From contig CATNEN010000039.1 of the NCBI GenBank assembly GCA_950097015.1, positions 2,864,001-2,928,000 of the forward strand: a DNA stretch of 64,000 nt. The letters run 5' to 3'. This DNA comes from Macrostomum hystrix. Lineage: Eukaryota > Platyhelminthes > Macrostomidae. The position numbers and the translations under genes are program-made. This document shows positions 35,855-48,100 of this stretch, piece after piece. Under the pieces are notes generated by a model, which was not told the origin of the DNA, did not search any database, and worked only from the letters and a program-made list of their open reading frames with translations. Position 1 is the stretch's first letter, and each line of letters opens with the position of its first letter.

Positions 35855-38562
35855 ATGCAGTCGGAGTCTCACAGTGACTCTACGAGGCCTTTGAGCTTGC
35901 CATCGATTGTGCTCAGAGTGCGATTCAGCGAGGATGACAGCGAGAGCTGCTCGAGATCTTCTACTGATGACGCCGCGGTTGCCAGGCTGCACTTCTCGGG
36001 GGAAGGTAATTTAGTTGCTCAGAGAGTCCTGCGGAGTGAGCAGTAGCTGGTCCTGAAGATACCGGAACAACTGTACTATAGCAGAAGCGATAGCTTTCAA
36101 ATAGCAGCTTATAAAACTATTATGAATATACATTTTACGTAGATTTCACGTATCACTATCATTGTTAATGAGAGAAGTCATTAATTTGGTGATTACGACG
36201 ACGCATCACAATTCAGTTTACTATTTAATTTGTGTACAATGATAGCTTATTCAGAAAGCCTTGTTTTGAACCAGAGATCCGCAAAGTGTTCCGCGCAATG
36301 GACAAGTCCGGCCACGGCGGGGTCACCGCCAAGGAGCTCTGTGAAGTGATGAAGAAGATGGGGACACCGATCTCGGAGGCTGAGGCACGCGGCATTGTTC
36401 AGCAGGCCGACAAGAAAGGTATATTTGATTGACTATTTACAGATAGCGGTTTTCTGCACTGCCTTCTACTACTGCCAGTAGAGTATATGAGATGCCAAAG
36501 AATGCAGCATGCTTGTGAATTGAATAAAATGACAGGCAGCATTCTACACATAGCAACCAATGCACGATGCAGGCACCGGCATGATCACGGAGGATGATTT
36601 TGTTAGCTTCATGCGCGATCGAGCGGTAGACTTTACCCGGCAGCTGCGCGAAGCATTTCAAGAGATGGACACTGACAAGACAGGCTTCCTGACACCGGTA
36701 CACAACTGCCTAACAGGCTCCCTCCTTTATTTTTGACATATTATTCCCTTGCATTGCTAATCTAACACGTCATCTGCGCACCATTTTAGAGCCAGTTGCG
36801 ATCAGGTTTTGCCAAACAGGGCATGACCTTCTCCAACCAGGAGTTCAAGGACATGCTGGCCGTGGTTGATGTTGACAAGAGTGGCGGCATCAGCTGGGAA
36901 GGTCCGTTAAGCTATTTTCCCTTCGAATGATCAAATTCTAAAATTATTAAGACGCAGGCTCCCCAACAGTTGGAGTGGCAGCCTTGCTCTTAAAGCAAGG
37001 CTCGAGAAACTTACTAGCTGGCGAGCCAAAGAGAGAACGTAAAAGGCGACTATGGGCCGCATTGACTGTAGAAATATGAGATAGGGGAGAGATGAGACAG
37101 AGAAGAGATGACGGGGAGAGATGAGAAAGAAGAGACGAGACACACGAGAAATGAGACACGGAAGAGATCAGATACGGAAGAGATGAGATACGGAAGAGAT
37201 GAGATACGGGAGTGATGAGACACGGGAGAGATGAGACACGGGAGAGATGAAACGAGATCGAGGCGATGAGACAGAGGAAAGATCAAACAGGATACTGTAG
37301 GTGTCGCAAGGGGGCAACGGGCCGGATTTGGGAGGGCCGAATCTGGCCCGCGGGCCGGAGTTTGCCGAACCCTGACTTAGAGCTACTTTAAGTATTTCAA
37401 AGTACGAGGGGTGTTCCAAAAGTCCTTTCCCATTTGAGCATAGCTCAGGATGTACAGGTCTGATTGCAAAGCGGTTTTCGATGGCTTATAGAACTTTTTT
37501 CTGTGCTTCTTTTGACACAAAACTTATTTAAAAAGGCCTACTTTTCACAAAACGCTAGGCGTTTTACTATGGAGATCTAGTGAAAGGTTTACAGAAAACA
37601 CGAACTCAAGAGTCGAGGCACCCAGCGGGCAGAAAGCTTCACCAGACCCAGTTCTTCCGTTAGCACTCGGTAGACAGTTGTTGTAGGAGCATAAGACGAT
37701 CAGAAATCAGGTGTACTGTCATCCGTGCATCCTCATCCAGAAGTGCCCAGATGCGAGGGGCAAGGTCTTTGATGAATGGAGCAGTAGGGCGGCCGGAGCG
37801 AGGTTGATCACTCAGTTGCTCTCGACCTGCTTCAAAGCGCTCAATCCAATTGCAAATGGTGCGAAGAGTCACTGCTTGATCCTGGTATGCGGTGACCAAG
37901 GCTTGATGAATTTGAATAGCCGACTGACAATTTCTCCACAGTGAAAAGATCGCAGCTCGCTGTGCTTCGACACTGTGGGCATCCATGGAGGTGATCCAAA
38001 CTCCAGATGTCAAAAGAGACAGCAAACTTGTTGACAAGAATTAAGGCTTTTGAAAACACAATACTTGCAGAAAGACTCTTGTAATGTTTCAGCAAAATCA
38101 TGTCAAGATTATGGCTAACATTTGCTTTCTTGGGCTTTAAAATTCAAGTCAACACAACACAAGACTTGGTTTTAGGCAGAAAAATCAATCTTTGTAAACC
38201 TAATGGTAGGTGTCTATGGCCAATGCCCATATATCTCAGAAACTGCTTTACCGTTTGGCATAAGCTTGGTGTCAAAAGAAGCACAGAAAAAAGTTCTATA
38301 AGCCATCGAAAACCGCTTTGCAATCAGACCTGTACATCCTGAGCTATGCTCAAAAAGGAAAGGACTTTTGGAACACCCCTGGTAATAGCGGCTGAGAAAC
38401 GGGTTGGACTTATCGCAATAACCGTTTACGATTTGTCCGTCACAACATTTTGCAATGGAAATAATCATGCTTTTTAAGTACTGATTTTATTCAGGATATC
38501 GAATCACTCGATCGTATAGAAAAAATTCTAAATTTTCAGAGTTCCTGAGCGCAATGCAGTAG
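35855..38562 (+). CDS. Calmodulin-like four-EF-hand protein
   Basis: Exons 35855-36005, 36275-36418, 36573-36697, 36790-36901 and 38540-38562 join in phase to 184 residues. Residues 1-50 are a Ser-rich, partly basic extension absent from calmodulin. Four EF-hand loops follow: D60-E71 (DKSGHGGVTAKE) and D167-E178 (DVDKSGGISWEE) have good calcium ligands. D96-D107 has Lys at ligand position 3 and Asp at 12, and D131-Q142 ends in Gln, so loops 2 and 3 are probably weak or non-binding. The layout is that of calmodulin, troponin C and centrin; the N-terminal tail is centrin-like in length but I cannot assign orthology. The last coding exon is only eight codons, separated from exon 4 by a 1.6-kb intron that holds a hAT MITE and a mariner. 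The ATG at 35855 opens the only long frame ahead of exon 2. Confidence 0.88.
36955..37374 (-). mobile_element. hAT-type MITE with internal minisatellite, copy 1
   Basis: It lies in the last intron of the EF-hand gene, opposite in orientation to the copy at 39965-40253. The two share the end containing CCAAAGAGAGAAC, the ATTGACTGTAGAAATATGAG block, an internal GAGATGAGAC repeat (37075-37270), and the other end with GGCCCGCGGGCCGGAGTTTG and CCGAACCCTG. The right end at 37374 is clear. The left end is diverged and may carry an insertion near 36985, so the start is approximate; no convincing target duplication is seen. Confidence 0.78.
37405..38382 (-). mobile_element. mariner-like transposon, 978 bp, internally deleted
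   Basis: Perfectly positioned TA dinucleotides (37403-37404 and 38383-38384) flank 114-bp terminal inverted repeats at 37405-37518 and 38269-38382. The repeats differ at only a few bases near the tips and start CGAGGGGTGTTCC / CCAGGGGTGTTCC. The interior holds the N-terminal part of a mariner transposase on the minus strand (37604-37986). The near-identity of the long inverted repeats suggests recent mobility or gene conversion. The element lies in the last intron of the EF-hand gene, antisense to it. Confidence 0.92.
37604..37986 (-). pseudogene. Broken mariner transposase fragment
   Basis: From the Met at 37986 the frame encodes the helix-turn-helix region typical of mariner transposases, with RAAIFSLWRNCQSAIQIHQA, WIERFEAG and DQPRSGRP. 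The frame meets a stop at 37660-37662, but the homology continues in another frame as VLTEELGL and SARWVPRLL, so a frameshift lies near 37690. After WVPRLL the sequence passes almost directly into the inverted repeat. The whole DDD/DDE catalytic core is missing and the copy cannot encode an active enzyme. It could only move if an intact relative exists elsewhere in the genome. Confidence 0.88.
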
Positions 38563-39956
38563 GCCAGCTAAGCCTTAATCGGTGTGCTTTGTGAGTCTGC
38601 TTCGAAGTCTGCGCGCTATCAACATTTTCTATACGGATATTAGATATGGAAAATACAGTACAGCCGCTGGGAGAGTATTACATATGCCCATTTCACCAGA
38701 TCATTATGATGTTTCTTTCGTTAGCATAAAGGACCGTATACTAAATACAGAAATATACTGCTGTTTTCATGTAAATTTCATTGGTTTTGTAGAAATTCTG
38801 TTTACAAATTCAATCCAAACGATTTCGACGCCTTGCATGCACTTATTTTTTGGTCAGAAGAAAGTTAGCGAAACTTTCTACTTTGAGTAAGCGCAGGGAG
38901 TATTATTTTCTACATTTTATTAGTCATGCGGGTATAGAGGCTAGACTGGTTGGGTGGTGGGTTGGGTGTGTGCGGCCTTCATGCAGTCTGAGTCAGCCAC
39001 TGTTCTTGCTCGCTAAGGGGCCCTGCCAGTTTTCCCGTCCAAAAACGAGAGACCCCAAAGAAGCCTAGCCAGCCAGCCAGCAATCTAAATTTAAAATAAG
39101 TAGAGAAGCCAGCTGAAAATCGAAAGGCATTTTGGGCCATTACTCCAGGACGTTTTATTCATCATGATGCCAAAACTACGTTTCTTTCAAATGCGCTTCT
39201 GAATAAAGGAACTGCAATTCATATACCCTATTGTTATTGTTAGTACACATTGAAGCCTGCACTCTTAGTTATTAATTTGTCTCGGAACAGTGCATCAAAT
39301 TGTTTTTCCTTCATGTTAGTTGAACAGCAAAACAATTTTGCCCTTCTGACCCTTAGTTCCATGGCCCAGGCCCAGCTAGACAGCTATCCCTCCGTCCGTT
39401 ACCTCTAGAATATCTAAACACGCCCAGCCCCACTCCACACAAGACGGATTTCCCATGCATAAAAGCGAAAGACACGCTTCAAATAAAAAGTGCGTCCCGA
39501 GCGAAAATGACGCAGAAAAAAGTGTATCGTCAACGATAATGGTTTAACGCTAGGCCGGAACTTGTACTTTTCTGCCTGCCCTGTGCAGAGATCTGCACTC
39601 AAACTGCTCTGACATTGAGCCCCACTGTTTCTAAATTAGATCATTATACACTAGTTGAAGTGTCTTGTCCTGTAGCGTCTGTGAAGTACGGAGCCATGAA
39701 GTTTTTAAATTGCAATATCGAATTGGTGTTGACTAATAAATAAATTAGTTTTCCTTATGTGGATTTATCATATCTACGATTATTACATTTTGCCCTCCTT
39801 AATCTATTCTATAATCGTGTTAAAATGTATTTCCACATTTTCTTTAGGCGTGTGATAGAACTGATTGACGATATCCCAATTCTGACTCCTGAGTACAAAT
39901 TCCATTCGCATTTTTTCAAATGAGTTTAACTTAAACTCAGAATAAATAATTCTTCT
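38563..39956. other. Downstream flank of the EF-hand gene
   Basis: This is probable 3' UTR followed by intergenic DNA. An AATAAA at 39202-39207 is the first obvious polyadenylation-signal candidate but is 640 bp from the stop, and AATAAA is common by chance in AT-rich DNA. No other gene is supported. Confidence 0.35.
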
Positions 39957-39964
39957 TCCTAAGT

Positions 39965-40253
39965 CAGGGGTCGGCAAACTCCGGCCAGATGCGGCCCTCG
40001 AAACTCGGCCCTCCCAAATCCGGCACATTGCCACTTCCGACACCAACAGTATCCTGTCTCATCTCTCCTGTGTATCATCTCTCCCCTGTCTCATCTCTCC
40101 CCTGCCATCTCTCCCCTGCCTCATCTTTTCACTGTCTCATCTTTCTCCTGTTCCATCTTTCCCCTATCTCATATTTCTACAGTCAATGTGGCCCGCTGTC
40201 GTCTTTTAGGTTCTCTCTTTGGCCCCGTTGGCTAATAAGTTTGCCGCCCCCTG
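39965..40253 (+). mobile_element. hAT-type MITE with internal minisatellite, copy 2
   Basis: The 289-bp element starts CAGGGGTCGGCAAAC and ends TTTGCCGCCCCCTG, inverted repeats of the CAGGGGTCGGCAA type known from hAT elements. A perfect 8-bp duplication, TCCTAAGT, flanks it (39957-39964 and 40254-40261), the length expected for hAT transposase. The core from about 40055 to 40180 is a tandem repeat of TCTCCCCTGTCTCA-like units. There is no coding capacity. Confidence 0.93.
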
Positions 40254-40261
40254 TCCTAAGT

Positions 40262-43200
40262 GAATGTAGTCGTCCTAGGCGACTCAGAAGTCGCAACTAC
40301 TTAGCGATTCGGCGAAGTCAATGCTTCGGACTCGGGTCCGGGTCGGTGGTCGGGACTTAAGATTACGTTAGCAAAGCAGGGTTGTCTCAGACTTGCGTCT
40401 GTGCACGATTTAAAAGTTCTCTTCACAAACTTCCGAATTCACATTGGCTTTAAGCTAGAAACGAGCTAGCCAGCCCATTAGGGCTTGTCACGGAATGAGA
40501 TACGTGGACATTGGACAATAATACTGTGTACTGAATATTATTTAGGATTTTGCATGTTACATTTCAATAATACACCGTTACAAGCGTCAGTTGGTCGTGT
40601 TCCGTGTAGTCAGTCTTTAAGTTCAAGCTTTCAAGGCTCCAGGACGAGGCGAGACTTCAGAGTCGAGCTGACATGGAGGAGCTGAAACTCGGGGATGGAA
40701 AAGTTATAATACTAAGTCAGAGTAGCATATTGCGAGTTTCCATGTTTTCCCAAACCATTTTAAGGGCCCATTCGGGGGTTCAGTGCTTTGCTAGCTAGGC
40801 GGCCCCATGCTTTATATGCAGGAAAAATGATTCTCTCCAAGCCTAGGTGGGCTTCCAGCACGACCAAAGCATATAGCTTTGTTAGCCTGACACGGGAAAT
40901 GATAAGGCATTCAATTCTAGCCCGTGGAGCTTAGATCAATAACGACATTCACTTCACAGAATGTGCAGATTCTAAATGTATCAGGTTTTTCGGGACATTT
41001 TCTTAAATATCTCAAGAAGCTTTGCATCAACAAAAAATATTTTTTAGAAAATTAAGGATTTGAGGATATACTACCGATCTCATGAAGAAAGTATAAATAA
41101 GAACGATTACATAAGATAATATAAAGACTTTTGTAAATGTTGTACAATGGGATTTTGCAAGACGGATTTTTGGAGTTTCTCTAATGGTTAGGACCCAGCT
41201 CACCGCGAAAATTTTCACCCTCCACATTGTGTGCAACTTCGTAAAGTAGATCCAGACAATTATTGTCTTTAAGCATTCCTGTGATCATTATTGAAAATTA
41301 AAATTAAATCTATCAATACAATTGTTTGGACATCATATATATAAAATAAAAAGAATAAGCTTGGCTAAAAAAATCAAATTTACTATTTCACTGCTAATCT
41401 TGTGGAATAATATCAGATGCGTTTCAGTTGAATTTACGTCCTGGCTAGGAGAGACGAGGCGAATTTGCGCTATGACTTGCCCAAGTCCCGATCGTTCCAT
41501 TGCCTTCTATGCAAGAGAAGAACACAGAATATTCTCCTCCCATACTGCCTTTGCTTCTGGTGACTGTTGAATTTCGCTTGTCTGTTAATATGTTATCACG
41601 TGTGCGCGCGTAAAACTTAGATTTTGAGAAACACTTTGTGGGATGTGGTCGCCGTCAGGCCCTCAGCCTAGGTAAGTCGTATTGGTCTCATGAATTAGTT
41701 CTTTAGTTAGAACTTAGCTGAAGTTCTTCGATGTTAGACTACGTAGTCAAATCTTCATCTAACTTAGATAAGCCCTATATTTAAATATCTTTCAGGATTT
41801 TAGATCTTGGCATCCATAGTATAGGCCTTAGACATGTATATTATTATTGTCCTGTATATTAAATGCTTTTGTGTCCTACAGTTTATTTTCACCAATTTAG
41901 AAGTTCTGTAGACTCAGAGGCAACTAGCTTGGCTCATTGCAGTGATACTGATAGCACATATTGTCTTACTCTGGGGCCATAGGCCCTATTTAGTCAATAA
42001 TTATCTTCTAGAATCTAGACAAAGCAAGCCTGGTCAATTTAAAATTACTAAGCATGGTATGCCAGTAGCCAGTACTAGGCTAATGAATAGATCTATATAG
42101 ACCTATATATATAAATATATGTATTTTTTGTCTAAGTTTGTGTAAATGAATTAATAGAATTTAATTAACATGTTACATAGTATATAGAGGCATTGAAATA
42201 AAATAATCATTTGATTCAAATCATTAAAACAATCTTAAAATTGAACCAAGGTAAGCATGCTAGAATTTGATGATAGACAGACAGTCTAGCTAGCAATATC
42301 CTACATTTTATTTCTAAATTAGGTTGTTTCTATCATTGAGCTAGCTATCTAAATTTATATAATTGTGATTCTAAATATTTTTCTTAGACTTAGGTTTAAT
42401 CACATGCTATAGCCCATAAGGTGGGTATACCTTTAATAGGTTCTAGCATATACTTAAGCAAACTTTTTGAGTGTTTGTGTATAAATAAAAAATAAATAAG
42501 TTTAGTTTGGTGTTCACTATGGCCAATGCTATGATTGAGACTATGAATTACATTATTTGTAATTATCTAGCTATAGTTCTTCTAGATATTTTCATATAGT
42601 TCTTATAAATTCATTTAGCTAAAACTGCTATATGTCTATTGTTAGTCATGCTTAGGCCCTAGAATCAACTAATCAACTATGAATTGATTAATGTTAAGAC
42701 CATATGACACAACTCATTCTATGTATCAAGAGACTTTGTGTCATTGGGAATGACATGTTAATACTTGTATCAAGGTCCAAAGATACTTAAAACTCTGAGA
42801 GTGTTGAACTTGCCATATACTTATTACTTAGATATACAGATAAAATTTGGTCTCTTGCCTAAAATGTCACTTTCAACTTTGCTGAATGTCCTAAATATAG
42901 TTTTCAAACTTGTTTATAGTTAGCAATATGCTTGTAGAAGTTGTAGTTTAAGATATTTCTTACCAATTTTTTAAGCTTTTGAACCATTTTGGTTTTGCTT
43001 TACTAGCTATAGCTAAAGGATTCATGATTATTAAATGTTTATGAGTAAAAATTATTTGCTAGATGGCAAAAAATTATAGCCTTGGCCTAAAGCATATCTA
43101 TAAAAATGTAATAGCTAGCACTCTCCTCATTAGCTATACTGATGAGGATCATGTCATTGTTAGTTATGGTTTTCATTGTGCATTTTAGTGATGAATATAA

Positions 43201-45112
43201 AACTTACCATGTGCATTTTTATTACATTTTGATTGTCTTTAAAAGGCACATAATGGTGAATCAACCATCTAATTTCACTTAGTATTAATAGCATATACTC
43301 AATTTTTTATTTTGGGAAAGCTAGCTAATTTTTATCTAACTGATCTTAACCATTTCTCTTCAGATTACTTTTGGGCAATTTTAAGAAAAAAAGTATACAA
43401 AAGAAAGCAGAAACAATTTATTTATTTATTTTTATATTGATTATTACATATTGGTTTTGATTGGTGCAAAAAGAATATTAATACATAAATAAAATATCTG
43501 AATTTTTAACAATAGATCACTGAATTGTCAACTTAACTAGAGCTCTATTTTATAAATAATAAATTTTTTAGTTTTTAACAACTTTTTGTTTTATTTTAGG
43601 ATTATTGAGCATTATATTGGGCTAAAGTTTTGTACTTATTAGATTTAAAAAATCTGCTTGAAAAAACACATTATAATAGTTTAAGTTGTATATTATTTTT
43701 TGATTTGTCAGAATCGGTATAATATTGTTTACTCTTTGAACTCTGTTACACAGAGGAACAAAAAACAGAACAAGAAATGCCAAATTAAAAAATATATACA
43801 TAAGTATCCTTAAACTAGGACAGACTTACTAAGGTCATAAAAGTAAAAATAAATATTTTAAGACTAAATTGAAGAGCATAAATTACATTTTCTAACTATA
43901 AAATTTCAAGTATAAATGTTTTTGGGTATTATTTTTAGCTATCTATAATAAGCCTACAAGGTTTTTATCCTATTTAGACTAGTGTTATATTTTAGAAACC
44001 ACAATTGACAACCTTAGTTTTATTCCCACAAAAATAATGCTGAAAAAAAGAATGCCAACAAAACATCCATGGAGCAAATTAAATACCCACAAAAAGACTG
44101 ATCAAAATGGCCCCTACATATCAACTGCTTCAATTTCACTGCTAAGAATAGTTTGATAGAAATGATCATTCAGTAAGCTATCAAGTTAATAAGTTGTAAG
44201 GTGTATAGTAGCAATGCTCTACTTTAACTTGACAACTGAGAAGTGGCAGTCTTTTTGTCAGCTGTGTGTTTTTGTGGCAGAAAATTGTTGTAGACTGCTA
44301 TATATTACTTAAGTAAAAAAATGGATGTAAGCTAGCACTCTTCAAGAAGGATAATTACTATAAAATCATCTTACTATCTTTAATCAACCATGACAATGTA
44401 AGTGATAAAAGTGTACCATGTTCCTTGCTTTCTGGTTGAGAACAGGCTAAGTTATTAGGGAAGACATTATGGCAATGAAGGTTACCAAATAATATCTAGG
44501 AGAATTACAGGGCAAACTGTTTGTCTGGTCAAAGGGAATAATTAAACGATCCCTCCCCAATGTACGAGTTCGTGGCCTGTCCATTTGTGCTCTGTCATGC
44601 AACATGACCCGTTGCAATTACTGCCCTCACAAGCCAGGAAGATTGCCACATAGTAAATAAATAAAAGGCATTCTATTTTTGGCTACAAAATGCAAAGAAA
44701 TCGTTCCAGGGAAGTCCCCAGTCTTCGTACTTCACATAATTTAAGATTGTAAAGTGGGGCAGAAAAGGAAAGAGTAGACTGACTGCATCAGATGGGGCGC
44801 GGAATTTAGTAGCGACGATTTGACCCTGAATATGCAGACTAGAGCCTCACTAACTGGGGATGCCAGTGGGGAAGAGGGAAATTAATTGTCAGAATGGGTA
44901 TGAGGGGAATGAAGAGGAGCTACGCGGATCAGCGGGGAGCTGCGGCTCTGGGTTGCCCCGCTGCTTAATCAGCCGTAAATCTCCTTTCCCTCCTTTCTGA
45001 CCCACCCTACTCAGGGCACTGCCACTTCGCTCAATCTTTTAGGCGTGCTATTTTTTGTCGAACATTAGCAGCAGCATGTTCGCTCACCAACCCTCCATTG
45101 TCCGTTTTTTAG
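40262..45112. other. Long AT-rich region upstream of ARID1
   Basis: No coding exon could be supported, although the N-terminal coding exons or 5' UTR of ARID1 may be hidden here. From 41600 to 44450 the DNA is strongly AT-rich with frequent CTAGCTA and AGGCCTA words. At 44520-44650 composition rises, but I recognise no product. Confidence 0.45.
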
Positions 45113-45131
45113 GCCAAGAGGGATTCATCCA

Positions 45132-48100
45132 ATGCCTCAAGGCCAGCCACCGCCACCGCCAACGCCTCCGCACGGTCAGCAACCGCAGCAGCCGCAACAG
45201 CAGCAGCAGCCGCAAGTCCAGCAGCAGCAACCGCCATCACAGTCGCAGCAACTGCCTCCGCCTCCGCTGCCGCCGCCACCGCAGCAGCAGCCGCAGCAGC
45301 ACAACCCGTATGGGGCAGCACCACCAGGCTCCTACCCGCCTAGCCCCTATCCGCCCTATCCTAGGGGCGGCTATCCTCCTCATCCAGGCTATCCGGGCCC
45401 GCCCGGCGGCGGCTATCCGCCAATGCAAAGTCCCTATCCGGCCCGGCCGATGTATCATCGGCCGCAGATGCCGCCGCACATGCAGCAATCTATGCCAATG
45501 CCGCCGCCGCATTCGCAGCAGTTGCCGCCGCCTTTACCGCCACCGCCTCCTCCACCGCCTCAGCAAGCATCAGCGTCGGCTTCCGTGGCTGTGTCCGCCG
45601 GGCCTTCGTCTGGGACTTTAACTGGGAAAGCTTCAGGGTCTACGCCAGCGACATCAGCCTCCGCATCATCTGGCGGCCCTCCCACGCTTGAGCCGCAGAC
45701 AACTAGCCTGACAAACGGCTCCGGCAGCGGCAGCAGCAATAACAGCTCCTCATCTGGTGTTGGCGCCAGCGTCAGCAGCGCCAGCGGCGGTGGCGGCGCT
45801 ACTACCGGAGCTACCGGCGTTGTCGCTGGGGCCTACATTGCGAGCCCGATATCGTCGGCCAAGGACGGCGACTCCAGCACAATACCGCCCGGCTCCCCGG
45901 CGTCAACCAGCTTTCAGGACGACGAGAATTCCATGATTTCCTCGCCCAGTACGCCGGCCTTGCCACCTAATTTTAATAGCAACGCGGCTAGCCACGGCGG
46001 CGGCAGTGTTTCCTGCAGCACCACCAGCCTGCACAAGCTGTTTGAGCTTGGCTCAGAGCCTGATCGTCGGCAGTGGGTTGAGCGCTACCTGCAGTTCATG
46101 GAGGAGCGCGGCAAGCCGCTAACTAATCTGCCCCAGGTTGCCAAGCAACCGCTAGATCTCTACCGACTGTACGCTGGTGTACGGGAACGCGGCGGCGTGC
46201 TGGAAGTTGTCAAATCGAAGAAGTGGAAGGAGGTGTCGCAGTTTATTCACATTAACGCCTCAGCCAGTGCTGCCTACACGCTTCGCCGCAACTACACCAA
46301 GTACCTGATCGACTTTGAGTACCACTTCGATCGGGACGGCTGCGATCCGCGCCCTATTGTGGCCGAGATCGAGGCCATGACCAAGAAAAAGACTGGGCCG
46401 GCTGGTACTCCAGGAACCAACGCCGCTGGTGGCAAGGCCTCCATGCTGAAAGGCCCGGATGTGGCGTCGATGAAGAGTGAAGACAGCTCTAACCAGAGTG
46501 GCGGCCGGGGTACCCCTGCCACGCCGAACCCGGCAATGATGAACGGTGGCGGCCCTGTACAAATGCAGCCGCACGGAATGCAGCATCCCCAACACCAACA
46601 CCAACACCATCCTCCGGGCATGCCCAACGGCATGATTGGTGGTCCTCCGCCGGAGCACATGTACCCGCATCACATGCACCACCAGCATGCGCCACCGCCC
46701 CCTCCGCATCACCATCATCACCCAATGTCAAACGGAGGTCCTGTTGGCATGCCATCGTATCCGCATCATCCGCAGCAGCCGCCGCCGCCTCACTATCACC
46801 CAGGCTACCAAAATCCGCACAACTACCCGGCCAACGGACCAGGCTACACCATGCACCACATGCCGCCATGGCAGCAGAGGCCGCCGCTGCCTCCGCCGCC
46901 GGCTACATCGTCTGCTGCCCCAGGGGCTATGGGTCCGATGCCGCCGCATTCGCATCAGCACCTGCCGCCGCCGCCTCCTCCGCCACCTCTTCCTCCACCG
47001 CCGCCGCAGTCCGACAGCAACAGCCATTCATCGGCCGCGCCCACTGCTGTCGTCACTTCGACCGTGGCGTCATTGAGTGGCGGCCGAGCAATAGACGGCG
47101 GACAGCAGCAGCCTTTCAGCGGAAGCAGCGGTGGCTGCAATTCTTCGCATCAGCTAACTAAACTCGAACACATGGTCAGCAGCCATCAGCCTCCGCCGCA
47201 GTCGCCTCAATCTTCTGTTGGTCGCCTTCTTGGCCGTGGCAGTCAGCAGCCGCAACAGCAGCAGCAAATGCGGTCCAGTGGCCCTCAGCCTCCAATGCCG
47301 CATCATCATCCTATGGGGCCGCCGTCGCAGCATCTACCCCCTCCGCCGTCGCATCAGTATGCCGGCCACATGGGCCCACCGTCCTCTCAGCATCATCATC
47401 AGCCTTACACGCCATATCATCAACAACCGCCGCATCATCCGGGTTCTCACCCACATCACCAGCACCATCCTATGGGCCTGCAGCATCATCATCACCCGCA
47501 TCAGCAGCAACACCACCAGCACCTGATGCAGCATCGCCAGCTTCCTCCACTAGATCCTAAAACTGTGGAAGGGATCGAGCCCCGTGTGAAGCATCGGCCC
47601 CTGACGCAGAAGGAGGTCGGTGGGCCTGTCGATATCTGGCGCGTACTCATGGCTCTGCGCTCCGGCCTATTATCCGAAGTCACCTGGGCGCTGAATGTGC
47701 TCAACGTGCTGCTGGCTGACAATGGCACCTGCGACATGTTCGGCCTGCCCCGCCTAGCCGGCCTTTTCGATGCGTTAGTCGATGTTTGGCGCCGCCTCCT
47801 CCTGGATCTGCATGCCGGTGAAGCCACCGACGAGAATCGCAATCTACTCAGACTTGAAACCGACGAGCTGCAGCGGCCCGCCGACCGAGCCAGCGGCGTC
47901 TGTCTGTCTAGCCGACACGTCAAGTCCTGCCTGCGATGGCCGCGGAAGCGAAAGTTATCCGGCAGCGGCGATGCAGCCCACCCGCCTCCTTTCGCGGCTC
48001 CTTCGACGGCTGCCGACGTCGACTCCGACTGTCCGGCGCCGCCGACTGCACCTCTTCCTGCGCCGCCACAGCCCACCGTGTTTGTTAACGAGTCTGAGGA

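Noticed and set aside
35591-35992. 133-codon minus-strand frame over the first EF-hand exon
   Set aside because: It is antisense to a coding exon that joins in phase to four EF-hands, and shows no similarity of its own.
46260-47076. Several overlapping frames inside ARID1 rich in Arg, His, Pro or Ala
   Set aside because: They are shadows of the CAG/CCG-rich low-complexity linker of ARID1.
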